DNA from: Afipia clevelandensis ATCC 49720
GTDB taxonomy: Bacteria > Pseudomonadota > Alphaproteobacteria > Rhizobiales > Xanthobacteraceae
Assembly: GCF_000336555.1 (NCBI RefSeq)
Contig: NZ_KB375281.1
Location: 1,661,578 to 1,725,577 of the forward strand
DNA: 64,000 nucleotides
Direction of reading: 5' to 3'
Shown: one piece after another, positions 45,677 through 56,978 of the stretch
Layout: every line of letters begins with the position of its first letter
Numbering within the stretch: the stretch's first letter is position 1
Translations under genes and position numbers: made by a program
The notes under the pieces: generated by a model
The model's database searches: none
The model's input: the letters and a program-made list of their open reading frames with translations, nothing else
What the model was told of the DNA's origin: nothing

Positions 45677-46168
45677 TTATTTCAGTGCGTCCTGCACCTT
45701 CGCAACGCCCGCGAGGACGCAGACCTCGTCCTTGTCGCCGCCGGGCGCACCGGATGCGCCGACCGCACCGATGGTCTCGTTGCCGACCTTGATTGGCACC
45801 GCGCCGCCCGCGCCGACCACGCCCGGAATCTGCCGCAGATACGCCGTCTCGGGCTTTTCCGTCAGCTTCTGGAATTCCAGCGATGTCTGGTTGCGGGTGC
45901 GGGCGGTGTAGGCCTTCAACCGGCTGAACTCCATGGTGTGCGGGCTGGTGCCATCGCCGCGGACCTGCGCAAACACATTGCCAGCCTTGTCGACCACAGT
46001 GACGGAGACCTTGTAACCGTCCTTCGCGCACTGCTCCATCGTGCCCTGGACGATGGCCATGGCCATCGCGGTCGATACATTCTTGTCCATCACCGGCGCC
46101 TGGGCGTGAGCAGAACCTGCGGCGAGAATGGCAGCCGTGGTGAATGCCGCAAAAGCGACTGAACGCAT
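45677..46168 (-). CDS. Exported GlcG/HbpS-family heme-binding-like protein
   Basis: 163 residues with a signal peptide (cleavage AGSAHA-QA). The body is the GlcG/HbpS fold: AMAIVQGTMEQCAKDGYKVSVTVVDKAGNVFAQVRGDGTSPHTMEFSRLKAYTA, and the C-terminal GGAVPIKVGNETIGAVGASGAPGGDKDEVCVLAG. Family members bind heme or act as accessory proteins of glycolate/aldehyde utilisation; many are exported with unknown role. It is monocistronic and convergent with the ATPase inhibitor gene. AGGGAGG lies a few bases before the ATG. Confidence 0.88.
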   Translation of the reverse strand: MRSVAFAAFTTAAILAAGSAHAQAPVMDKNVSTAMAMAIVQGTMEQCAKDGYKVSVTVVDKAGNVFAQVRGDGTSPHTMEFSRLKAYTARTRNQTSLEFQKLTEKPETAYLRQIPGVVGAGGAVPIKVGNETIGAVGASGAPGGDKDEVCVLAGVAKVQDALK

Positions 46169-46277
46169 GTTGAAACCTCCCTTTGAAAATTTTCTGGTTT
46201 GCGCGTTGATAACAACCCCTCCTGTCGCGCCTTAGTCCCGCAACAGAACAAGATTCGTTATTGCACGAGCGAAGGGA

Positions 46278-47471
46278 TCAGCCGATTGCCGCAAGCCGGT
46301 CGAGTTGCGCAGCGAGATCGGCTTCGACGTCCGCCGAATCGATCAGGCAGATGCGATAGCCGCGCTCTTTCAGCCATTCGTCTCGCGCCGCGCGATCCCG
46401 CCCAACGGTTTCAGTATCGGCTGCGCTGACAAGTTCGATGGCAATGCGCTTGGTGAAAGACACGAAATCCGGAATATGCCGCCCCACCGGCGTCTGCCGC
46501 TTGAAGTGGGACGCGAAACGGCGGTCCGTGGTCAGTGCCTTCCACAGCATGCGTTCGGCATCGGTCGGATTCCGCCGCAACAGCCGCGCCAGTCCCCGTA
46601 CCGTGCCGCCGCTGTCGGACGGCGCACGGCCGTCGGACTGTTCGGCCAGCAGCGCGCGCAGCCGGGTCGCCTCGTTGCCATCCAGAACGCCGCCCTTGGC
46701 CGGCCCCTTGCGGCCTTCCGCGATGGCCATCACCACGCCGTGCAGCGTGTGCATGTCCTGCTTGGTCGGCTCCATCCGGGTGAAGATGTTGCGCATATTG
46801 ACCAGCATCACGTCGCGCTTTTCCGGCGGCCGCAGGAATTCCACCTTGTCGAGTTCGTTCACGAGATTGTCGAAGAACGCCTGCATCTGATGGCTGGACG
46901 CGCGCTCGGAACGCTCCGGCATGGCGAATGGCAGCGCATTGGACGTCGCCAGCTTGAACCACTCGTAGCCCATCAGCAGCACAGCCTGCGCAAGGTTCAG
47001 CGAGGCAAAGCCGGGATTGACCGGGAATGTCACGATGCGGTTGGCGAGCGCGACCTCGTCGTTCTCAAGACCGTAGCGTTCGCGCCCGAACATGATCGCC
47101 GCGGTGCCGCTGGCGGCTGTTTCATGAACGATCTGGCGGGCGGCCTCCTCCGGTCCGACAACAGGCTTGGCCTGGTCGTGCGCCCGCGCCGTGGTCGCGA
47201 ACAGCAGCGAACAGTCCGCCACCGCCGCCTCGACTGTATCGAACAGTTCGACCTTCTCCAGAATATGATCGGCGCCGGCGGCGGCCCGCTGGGCGGCCAT
47301 GTTCGGCCAGCCGTCGCGCGGATTGACGATGCGCAGCCGCGTCAGGCCGAAATTGCCCATGGCCCGCGCGCACATGCCGATGTTCTCGCCAAGCTGGGGC
47401 TCGACCAGCACCACGATGGGGCCGTTCAGTTCCTTGCGCGTCTTGGTCTTGTCGGTGCCTGAACCGGTCAT
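46278..47471 (-). CDS. TrmJ-type tRNA/rRNA methyltransferase fused to a DUF559 (Vsr-like) domain
   Basis: 397 residues. Residues 17-265 are a SPOUT methyltransferase of the TrmJ/LasT group: VVLVEPQLGENIGMCARAMGNFGLTRLRIVNPR, MFGRERYGLENDEVALANRIVTFPVNP and SLNLAQAVLLMGYEW. TrmJ 2'-O-methylates position 32 of tRNAs. Residues 293-397 resemble DUF559, a Vsr-like nuclease-fold domain: NPTDAERMLWKALTTDRRFASHFKRQTPVGRHIPDF (333-336) and IELV (345-348). In DUF559 the second motif is normally IE(L/V)DGG.H; here Asp is Val and Gly/His are missing, so nuclease activity is doubtful. AGAGG lies just before the ATG. Divergent from the efflux operon. Confidence 0.85.
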   Translation of the reverse strand: MTGSGTDKTKTRKELNGPIVVLVEPQLGENIGMCARAMGNFGLTRLRIVNPRDGWPNMAAQRAAAGADHILEKVELFDTVEAAVADCSLLFATTARAHDQAKPVVGPEEAARQIVHETAASGTAAIMFGRERYGLENDEVALANRIVTFPVNPGFASLNLAQAVLLMGYEWFKLATSNALPFAMPERSERASSHQMQAFFDNLVNELDKVEFLRPPEKRDVMLVNMRNIFTRMEPTKQDMHTLHGVVMAIAEGRKGPAKGGVLDGNEATRLRALLAEQSDGRAPSDSGGTVRGLARLLRRNPTDAERMLWKALTTDRRFASHFKRQTPVGRHIPDFVSFTKRIAIELVSAADTETVGRDRAARDEWLKERGYRICLIDSADVEADLAAQLDRLAAIG

Positions 47472-47651
47472 TGCCTCTGCTTCAATCCGTCATATGTCCC
47501 CTGCCGTAACGCAGTTGGCGCGGCGCAGGTCAAGACCTTTTCTCGGATCGGCGGCGATTGGCAGATTGCTGCAACAGGACAATACTGGAATGCACTCGGA
47601 GTTCTCCGTTTCGGCTGCCGTTTGCGGTAGTCATTCCGGACAAGGTGACCC

Positions 47652-48842
47652 GTGACCCAGACAGACGCAAGCAGCACACCCCCGCCCCCTTCGCCAAACC
47701 CCACGCCTGCTCCGGACAAGCCATCCGCAAGCGCGACCTTGCGGCGGCTGGCAATTCCGCTTGCGTGCATTGCCGCCGCTGCGGCGTTTGTCGCGGTGGC
47801 AACCATCAGTTGGGACGAATGGATCAGCAGCGCCCGCATCCAGACCACCAACGACGCCTATGTCCGCGCCGAGGTCTCGCAACTCAGCAGCCGTGTTGCC
47901 GGCGAAGTGAAAACCGTGGCGGTGCGCGACTATCAGCGCGTCAAGGCCGGCGACCTGCTGGTGGAGATCGACCCTGCCGATTACGAGGCGCAGGTCGCGC
48001 AGGCCGAAGCATCCGTCGCCGGCGCGCAGGCCGCGCTCGACAATCTTGCCAACCAGGTCGAGCTTCAATACGCGACCATCGCGCAATCGGAAGCGCAGCG
48101 CGCCTCCGCCGAGGCCGTTCAGGTCGAAGCGCAGCAGGAATATGACCGCCAGCACGGCCTCCTTCAGAGCCCTGCCTTCACGCGCCAGCGGCTTGAACAG
48201 GCCACCGCCACGCTGGCCAAGGCGGACGCGGATGTGCGCGCCAGCCGCGCCGTCATCGCCGCGCAAAAACATCAGATGGAAGTTCTCGCCGGAACGAAGA
48301 AGCAGCGCGCCGCCGATGTGCTCGCCGCACAGGCTTCCCTGAAGGCTGCAAAACTCAAGCTCGGCTATACCCGCATCGTCGCGCCGTTCGACGGAATTGT
48401 CGGCGCGCGGCAGGTGCAGCCCGGCGACTATGTCAACATCGGCAGCAACCTGTTCAATGTGGTGCCGCTGCCCAATGTCTATGTGATCGCGAACTACAAG
48501 GAGACGCAGCTCACCCGCGTGAAGCCGGGACAGCCCGTGGACATCACCATCGACAGCTTCCCGCGTCAGGTCCTGCACGGCAAGGTCGTACGCATCTCGC
48601 CCGCCAGCGGCGCGCAATTCGCGCTGCTGCCGCCGGACAACGCCACCGGCAATTTCACCAAGGTGGTGCAACGCATTCCGGTGCGGATCGAATTCGACAA
48701 GGGACAGCCGCTGCTCGACAGCCTGCTGCCCGGGATGTCCGCGGAAACCCGGATCAACACAGAGGGCGCGGCGGCCCCGTCGAACACCGGAGCCAAGACA
48801 ACTGGAACGGCGACTGGAGCTTCGGCCGGTGGCGGAAACTAA
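47652..48842 (+). CDS. HlyD/EmrA-type membrane fusion protein
   Basis: 396 residues. A proline-rich cytoplasmic N-terminus (PPPPSPNPTPAPDKP) precedes one transmembrane helix (about 33-50), then TTNDAYVRAEVSQLSSRVAGEVKTVAVRDYQRVKAGDLLVEID, an alpha-helical hairpin (about 115-225) and LGYTRIVAPFDGIVGARQVQPGDYV. This is the EmrA family of periplasmic adaptors. GTG 47652 has AAGGTGA upstream. The following MFS gene overlaps by 14 bp. The pair should form an efflux pump with an outer-membrane TolC-like channel encoded elsewhere; no regulator is adjacent. Confidence 0.93.
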   Translation: MTQTDASSTPPPPSPNPTPAPDKPSASATLRRLAIPLACIAAAAAFVAVATISWDEWISSARIQTTNDAYVRAEVSQLSSRVAGEVKTVAVRDYQRVKAGDLLVEIDPADYEAQVAQAEASVAGAQAALDNLANQVELQYATIAQSEAQRASAEAVQVEAQQEYDRQHGLLQSPAFTRQRLEQATATLAKADADVRASRAVIAAQKHQMEVLAGTKKQRAADVLAAQASLKAAKLKLGYTRIVAPFDGIVGARQVQPGDYVNIGSNLFNVVPLPNVYVIANYKETQLTRVKPGQPVDITIDSFPRQVLHGKVVRISPASGAQFALLPPDNATGNFTKVVQRIPVRIEFDKGQPLLDSLLPGMSAETRINTEGAAAPSNTGAKTTGTATGASAGGGN

Positions 48843-50412
48843 AATCATCGCCAGCGGGCCGGTTTCCACCGGCCAGCCTGTCCACTACCCGCTGCTGGCG
48901 GTCGCCGCCGTGCTGCTCGGCGCGTCGATGGCGAACATCGACAGCCGGATGTTTTCCATCGGGCTGCCTGACCTCAAGGGCGCGTTCTCCCTGTCCTTCG
49001 ACCAGGGGGCATGGCTCTCGACCGCGTCCACCGCGTCGCAGATTTTCATCGCGCCCGCCGTGGCCTGGCTTGCAACCACATTCGGCCTGCGCCGCATTCT
49101 CGGCGCACCCAGCATCGTGTTTGCGGTGATTTCGCTGATCCTGCCGTTCATTCGCGATTATCCCACGCTGATGGGCCTCACCATCCTGCACGGCCTGCTG
49201 CTGGGCACCTTCGTGCCGGCCACGCTGATGATCATTTTCCGCAATCTGCCGATGCAATGGTGGCTGATCGCGATCGGTATCTACGCGCTGCGCGTCGGCT
49301 TCTCGCTCAATTTCGGCCCGGCGCTGGTGGGCTTCTATGTCGAGCATGTCGGCTGGCAATGGCTGTACTGGCAGGACGCGCTCCTCGCCGTGCTGATGGC
49401 GATCCTCGTCTATCTCGGCGCGCCGCGCGATCCGGTGAACAAGGCGCTGCTGGAAACCGCGGACTGGGGCGGCATGCTGCTGCTCGGCACCGGGATTGCC
49501 ATGGTCTATGCGGGCCTCGACCAGGGCAATCGGCTGGACTGGCTCAGTTCGGGCACCGTGGTGGCGCTGCTGGCGAGCGGCGCAGCGCTGCTGGTGGCGT
49601 TTTTCATCAATGAGGCGTTGGTCCGCGATCCATGGGCCCATGCCAACGTGCTGCTGTCGCGCAATATCGGCTTCGCACTGGTGGTGATCCTGCTCTACAC
49701 CCTGACCAGCCTCTCCAATTCGTCACTGGTGCCGAATTTCCTCCTGAACGTGGCGCAGCTTCGGCCCGAACAGACCGGCCACCTTCTGCTGATCTATGGC
49801 GTCCTGCCGATGGCTGTGCTGTTTCCGCTCTCGATCTGGCTGGCGCGGAATTTCGACGCCCGGATCCTGATTTTGCTCGGTCTCGTCGCCTTCGCAGCCG
49901 CCGCCCTGCTCGGCACCCGGATCACCAACGAGTGGCGGCTGGAAGATTTCATCCCGATCGTGCTGCTGCAATCCGTCGGCCAGTCCTTCACGCTTCTGCC
50001 GATCATCCTCACGGCGCTGGCCAATTCCGATCCGACGCGCGCCACCGCCTTCGCCGCCTATATCCAGATCATGCGCCTTGGCGGAGCCGAATTCGGCATC
50101 GCTCTGATGGGCACATGGCTGCGGGTGCGCGAACAGATCCATTCCAACCTGATCGGCCAGCATGTGACCCACGCCAAGGATCAGGTGCTGGACCTTCTGG
50201 CCAAACTGTCGGGCTACTTTGCCGGCCATGGAACGGGCACAGCCATGGGACGCAGTGTCGGCAAACTGGCCGGGATCGTTCAGCGCGAAGCCAATGTGCT
50301 GGCCTATATCGACGGCTTCTGGCTGACCTTCATTTTTGCAATCGCGGGTCTGCTCTGCGCGGCCATGATCACCCGCGCCCCGCCGGGGCCGTTCAGCCCG
50401 AAAGCGCAGTAG
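48829..50412 (+). CDS. MFS efflux permease, DHA2/EmrB family
   Basis: 527 residues with about fourteen hydrophobic helices, as in DHA2-type drug/proton antiporters. It starts MAETKIIASG... from a GTG inside the 3' end of the adaptor gene (14-bp overlap), and motif-like segments include MANIDSRMFSIGLPDLKGAFSLSFDQGAWLSTASTASQIF and LTALANSDPTRATAFAAYIQIMRLGGAEFGIALMGT. It partners with the EmrA-like protein. Substrates are unknown. The gene is followed by the GANTC-rich repeat array. Confidence 0.92.
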   Translation: MAETKIIASGPVSTGQPVHYPLLAVAAVLLGASMANIDSRMFSIGLPDLKGAFSLSFDQGAWLSTASTASQIFIAPAVAWLATTFGLRRILGAPSIVFAVISLILPFIRDYPTLMGLTILHGLLLGTFVPATLMIIFRNLPMQWWLIAIGIYALRVGFSLNFGPALVGFYVEHVGWQWLYWQDALLAVLMAILVYLGAPRDPVNKALLETADWGGMLLLGTGIAMVYAGLDQGNRLDWLSSGTVVALLASGAALLVAFFINEALVRDPWAHANVLLSRNIGFALVVILLYTLTSLSNSSLVPNFLLNVAQLRPEQTGHLLLIYGVLPMAVLFPLSIWLARNFDARILILLGLVAFAAAALLGTRITNEWRLEDFIPIVLLQSVGQSFTLLPIILTALANSDPTRATAFAAYIQIMRLGGAEFGIALMGTWLRVREQIHSNLIGQHVTHAKDQVLDLLAKLSGYFAGHGTGTAMGRSVGKLAGIVQREANVLAYIDGFWLTFIFAIAGLLCAAMITRAPPGPFSPKAQ

Positions 50413-50445
50413 TGTCCTCGACTGAGAAGGTTCGGCTCCGTTTTC

Positions 50446-50685
50446 GATTCAAGCTCTGAACACTTTGAATCAGGCCGTGACGATGCTGATTCAAGTTCTG
50501 ATGGCTTTGAATCAACGCACGAGGACCAGCGGTACAGCGGTGGATGGCACATTGAATCGGTCTGTGAAGGTTTTGATTCAAGCCGTGAAGGGATTGAATC
50601 AAGAACCGAAGAAACCGATTCAACACGGCCTCCCTTTCCCGGAATTATCCTTATAGATCAATAGGGTTACAGAATCGTTTGAATC
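50446..50685. repeat. 42-bp-period palindromic array dense in GANTC (CcrM-type) sites
   Basis: Alternating 7-mers GATTCAA (50446, 50488, 50575, 50617) and TTGAATC (50465, 50507, 50552, 50594, 50679). Spacing alternates 19 and 23 bp, giving a 42-bp unit; one unit (50507-50551) is 45 bp and has lost its GATTCAA. Every 7-mer contains GANTC, and an extra GAATC lies at 50672, so ten GANTC sites occur in 240 bp. The intervening bases are only loosely conserved. Units are multiples of three, so both strands stay open with LNQ/LIQ repeats, but no ribosome site is evident. It lies between emrB-like and icd (431-bp gap); the rest of that gap shows nothing else I recognise. Confidence 0.8.
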
Positions 50686-50843
50686 TCGTGCGGAACGCGA
50701 GAAGCAAGACGCCCGCGCGCCCGGCATGTCAGAAAGTCTCAGCCCCGTTGCCTTCCAGCTTGCCATGGCGGGTGCTATAGGCTCGCTACGGAACCGGTCG
50801 CGGTTCTCTCGCCCTCTGTGCATCCACTAAAGGCCCGATCCCA

Positions 50844-52058
50844 ATGGCAAAAATCAAGGTGACCAACCCCGTCGTCGAACTTGATGGCGACGAAATGACC
50901 CGGATCATCTGGCAGTACATCAAGGACAAGCTGATCAACCCGTTCCTGGATGTGAAACTCGAATACTACGACCTCGGGATCGAATACCGCGACAAGACCA
51001 ACGACCAGGTCACCGTGGACGCCGCCAACGCGATCAAAAAGCACGGCGTCGGCGTCAAGTGCGCCACCATCACGCCGGACGAAGCCCGCGTGAAGGAGTT
51101 CAACCTGAAGGAAATGTGGAAGTCGCCGAACGGCACCATCCGCAACATCCTCGGCGGCGTCATCTTCCGCGAGCCGATCATCTGCAAGAACGTGCCGCGT
51201 CTGGTTCCCGGCTGGACCAAGCCCATCATCATTGGCCGTCACGCCTTCGGCGACCAGTACCGCGCGACCGACATCAAGTTCCCCGGCAAGGGCGTGCTGA
51301 CGATGAAGTTCGTCGGCGAGGACGGCACCGTGATCGAGCGCGAGGTGTTCAAGGCGCCGGGCGCCGGCGTCGCCATGGGCATGTACAACCTGGACGACTC
51401 GATCCGCGACTTTGCCCGCGCCTCGCTGAACTACGGCCTGTCGCGCGGCTATCCGGTGTACCTGTCGACCAAGAACACCATCCTCAAGGTCTATGACGGG
51501 CGCTTCAAGGACATCTTCCAGGAGATCTACGACACCGAGTTCAAGAAGGACTTCGAGGCCAAGGGCCTGACCTACGAGCACCGCCTGATCGACGACATGG
51601 TCGCCTCGGCGCTGAAGTGGTCCGGCGGCTATGTCTGGGCCTGCAAGAACTACGACGGCGACGTGCAGTCCGACACCGTGGCGCAGGGCTACGGCTCGCT
51701 CGGCCTGATGACCTCCGTGCTGCTGACGCCGGACGGCAAGGTGGTGGAAGCCGAAGCCGCCCACGGCACCGTGACCCGCCATTACCGCGAGCACCAGAAG
51801 GGCAAGGAGACCTCGACCAACTCGATCGCCTCGATCTTCGCCTGGACCCAGGGCCTCGCCCACCGCGCCAAGCTCGACAACAACGAGGAACTGGCAAAGT
51901 TCGCCAAGACGCTGGAGAAGGTCTGCGTCGATACCGTCGAGGCCGGCTTCATGACCAAGGACCTGGCGCTGCTGGTCGGCGCGGACCAGCGCTGGCTCTC
52001 CACCACCGGCTTCCTCGACAAGGTAGCGGAGAACCTCAACAAGGCGATGGCCGCATAA
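50844..52058 (+). CDS. icd: NADP-dependent isocitrate dehydrogenase
   Basis: 404 residues, the eukaryote-like homodimeric IDH type usual in alphaproteobacteria: [51 protein letters not shown] (substrate Ser/Arg), [10 protein letters not shown], the metal-binding [28 protein letters not shown], and [17 protein letters not shown]. It oxidises isocitrate to 2-oxoglutarate in the TCA cycle, making NADPH. The start matches the family. An intrinsic terminator follows 23 bp after the stop. The GANTC-rich array lies 159 bp upstream. Confidence 0.97.
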   Translation: MAKIKVTNPVVELDGDEMTRIIWQYIKDKLINPFLDVKLEYYDLGIEYRDKTNDQVTVDAANAIKKHGVGVKCATITPDEARVKEFNLKEMWKSPNGTIRNILGGVIFREPIICKNVPRLVPGWTKPIIIGRHAFGDQYRATDIKFPGKGVLTMKFVGEDGTVIEREVFKAPGAGVAMGMYNLDDSIRDFARASLNYGLSRGYPVYLSTKNTILKVYDGRFKDIFQEIYDTEFKKDFEAKGLTYEHRLIDDMVASALKWSGGYVWACKNYDGDVQSDTVAQGYGSLGLMTSVLLTPDGKVVEAEAAHGTVTRHYREHQKGKETSTNSIASIFAWTQGLAHRAKLDNNEELAKFAKTLEKVCVDTVEAGFMTKDLALLVGADQRWLSTTGFLDKVAENLNKAMAA

Positions 52059-52081
52059 GCAGCCCGCACCGTCAAAACATC

Positions 52082-52110
52082 AAAGGCGCGGATTGCTCCG
52101 CGCCTTTTTT
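52082..52110 (+). terminator. Intrinsic terminator of icd
   Basis: AAAGGCGCGGA (52082-52092) and TCCGCGCCTTT (52097-52107) form a perfect stem with a 4-nt loop and a run of six T. Confidence 0.93.
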
Positions 52111-52348
52111 GTTACCCGCGAGACACCTGAAACCGATGCGAGGCAATTGCAGGCCCCGTCGCGGATAAGTCTGAACGGCAGCTTGCCCGCCCCCTCGCGG
52201 TCCACACGCCGTCATTCAAGGCAACGGTAAGCCCGTGTTGATTTTCAGCCGTTGCGAATCATGAAAAAAGTAACGGGTCCCCTCCCGTCTGGCGCGATCA
52301 AAAACGCACCTGAATTTCAAACGCCGTGTACAGCTCCCCGCAGGCAGC

Positions 52349-53206
52349 ATGCTCCTGGTTCAGCCCGACCGCGATCTGGAAGACCCGCTGCTTGCGGAAG
52401 CGGCGCAATTGCGCGCCTCACCCGGTTTCCCGGCCGCCGTTCGCGAATACACGGTTGCCATTGCCCGGTTTCGCGAAGCGCCGCGCCTGATCAACAAGCT
52501 GATGGCTTCGGAAACGCGGTTCCGCTTGACCGCCTATGTGTTCTGTTTCGCGGCCTATTATGAAAGGCATGGCCCGCTTGGCGGCGTCACCTATACCCAG
52601 TTGCTCGACCTGTGCGCACAGCGGGAGGAATTGACCCCGCGCACGCTCAAGACCACGCTGACCCTGCTCAAGCTGGCGGGCTTTGTGAAAACATCACGCA
52701 ATCCATCCGACCGCCGCTCGAAATCCTATCATCCGACCCAGCGCATGGTGGATTTCGTCAAGAGCTGGATGCCCCATGCGGTCAATGCTCTCGACGCGGT
52801 GCAGCCGCAGATGCAACGCGCGCAGATGCTGGCCCAAGACCCGGATTTTATCCGGCGTTTCGCCGCTGCTGCCGGACACGCCCACGCCTCGGGCATTCCG
52901 CTGATCGACCGCATGCCCGAATTCACCAGCTTTTTCGGAAAGCGGGAGGGCGCCATTCCCGTGGTGCTGGCGATCATGCTGTCCGATATCGAGGGCACAC
53001 CGTTGCCGAGCCGGGCGCAGATCGCCAAGCGCTTCGGACTGTCCAAGACGCAGGTGGCGAACATGGTGGCCGAAGGCACCGCGCTCGGTTTCTTCTCCGC
53101 CGACGAGACAGGAACGCCCTGTGCGACCGCCCATTTGCGCAACAGTTATGCGCGTTTCATTTCGATTGAACTGGCCTTCTATGCACGGCACATGCAGCCG
53201 GCGTAA
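52349..53206 (+). CDS. Double winged-helix protein, tandem copy 1
   Basis: 285 residues I cannot assign to a named family. Two winged-helix-like regions are visible. Residues about 80-132 (YTQLLDLCAQREELTPRTLKTTLTLLKLAGFVKTSRNPSDRRSKSY) are MarR-like, including the DRRSK wing; residues about 205-255 contain LPSRAQIAKRFGLSKTQVANMVAEGTALGFF. The N-terminal 80 residues (FREAPRLINKLMASETRFRLTAYVF) are helical. It is probably a DNA-binding regulator. The copy at 53221 has the same length and roughly 60 percent identical residues by eye, with only 14 bp between them. The 238-bp region upstream after the icd terminator shows one GAATC and no other element. Confidence 0.75.
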   Translation: MLLVQPDRDLEDPLLAEAAQLRASPGFPAAVREYTVAIARFREAPRLINKLMASETRFRLTAYVFCFAAYYERHGPLGGVTYTQLLDLCAQREELTPRTLKTTLTLLKLAGFVKTSRNPSDRRSKSYHPTQRMVDFVKSWMPHAVNALDAVQPQMQRAQMLAQDPDFIRRFAAAAGHAHASGIPLIDRMPEFTSFFGKREGAIPVVLAIMLSDIEGTPLPSRAQIAKRFGLSKTQVANMVAEGTALGFFSADETGTPCATAHLRNSYARFISIELAFYARHMQPA

Positions 53207-53220
53207 CGTCGAAGACAAAC

Positions 53221-54078
53221 ATGTCACTGGTTCAGTCCGACGATGAACTGAAGGACCCTCTGCTGGCGGAGGCCGCGCAACTGCGCGCCTCGCCCGCGTA
53301 TGCCGCCGCGATCCGCGAATACACGGTCGGCCTCGCCCGCTTTCGTGAAGCACCCCGGCTGGTCAACAAGCTGATCTCGTATGAGTCCCGTTTCCGTGTC
53401 ACCGGTTACCTGCTCTACCTCGATGCCGATCACGAACGATACGGCACGGACGGCGGCGCGACCTACACCCGCCTGCTTGAACTCTGCAGCCGGCGCAACG
53501 AAGTCAGCCCGCGCGTTCTCAAGACGACGCTGGCGATGCTGAAATTGACCGGGTTCATCAAATCCGCGCCCAGCCCATCCGACCGCCGCTCGAAATCCTA
53601 TCGGCCGACGGCGCGCATGAACGAATTCACCCGCAACTGGCTCACCTATGCGGTCGGCGCGCTCGACGTGCTGCAACCGCGCGAAGCCCGCGCACAACAG
53701 CTCAACAACGATCCCGAGTTCATCCGGCGTTTTCTGGTGTCGGGCGGGCGCGACCACATCGTGGGCGAACCGCCCGCGGACCGGATGCCCGAGTTCATCG
53801 GTTTCTTCGGCTCGCGCGAAGGGGCCGCAGCCCTTGTCCTGTCAGTCATGCTTGCGGACATCGACGGCACGCCGTTGCCAAGCCGCGCGCGGATCGCCAG
53901 CCGGTTCGGCCTGTCGAAAACGCAGGTCTCCAAGATGATCGCCGAGGGCGGCGACCTCGGTTTCTTTGCCATGGATACGGCAGGCGTTCCGGCGGCCACG
54001 GACCATCTGCGCAATGCCTACGCGCAATGGATCTCCATCGAGCTCGCCTTCTACGCCCGGCACATGCTGCCTGCGTAA
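53221..54078 (+). CDS. Double winged-helix protein, tandem copy 2
   Basis: 285 residues, paralogue of the preceding gene over its whole length. The same architecture appears: YTRLLELCSRRNEVSPRVLKTTLAMLKLTGFIKSAPSPSDRRSKSY and LPSRARIASRFGLSKTQVSKMIAEGGDLGFF, ending in the shared FISIELAFYARHM-type tail (here WISIELAFYARHMLPA). The DRRSK and second-helix residues are identical in both, while 137-200 and the N-terminal sensor-like part differ more. The two are surely co-transcribed and could form heterodimers. The target genes are unknown. Confidence 0.75.
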   Translation: MSLVQSDDELKDPLLAEAAQLRASPAYAAAIREYTVGLARFREAPRLVNKLISYESRFRVTGYLLYLDADHERYGTDGGATYTRLLELCSRRNEVSPRVLKTTLAMLKLTGFIKSAPSPSDRRSKSYRPTARMNEFTRNWLTYAVGALDVLQPREARAQQLNNDPEFIRRFLVSGGRDHIVGEPPADRMPEFIGFFGSREGAAALVLSVMLADIDGTPLPSRARIASRFGLSKTQVSKMIAEGGDLGFFAMDTAGVPAATDHLRNAYAQWISIELAFYARHMLPA

Positions 54079-54141
54079 GCGCTCAGGCGCCGGCCAGACC
54101 GAATTGCGCGATCATCGCAAAGACGTAGTGCCGAGAGGGCC

Positions 54142-56823
<2,682 letters not shown>

Positions 56824-56884
56824 CAAATATCCGCAGCCGCGCCGCGCCGCGGCCGGTCGGCCATGCGGCGACACCGGCTGAATG

Positions 56885-56906
56885 CAAGGGGGTGTCTAAC
56901 CCCTTG
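56885..56906. other. Stem-loop between ppk2 and alaS
   Basis: CAAGGGG (56885-56891) and CCCCTTG (56900-56906) form a 7-bp stem with an 8-nt loop, 62 bp upstream of alaS on the minus strand. No T-run follows in either direction. It may be a leader structure of alaS or an inefficient terminator of ppk2. Confidence 0.4.
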
Positions 56907-56978
56907 TATCTAGGCGGTCTGGCGCTGTCCAGAAACCCCGGAGCGCCGGATTCATGGGGTCAACACGCTCCGCGAGGG

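Noticed and set aside
50465-50656. Possible 63-residue protein with LNQ/LIQ repeats from the GANTC array
   Set aside because: It needs a TTG start without a ribosome site and an equally good repeat frame exists on the other strand because the units are palindromic. Kept as a repeat feature; coding mentioned only as an alternative.
50446-50685. CRISPR array
   Set aside because: Repeats are 7-mers in alternating orientation with 12- and 16-bp spacers, not direct repeats of 25-40 bp with unique spacers, and no cas genes are present.
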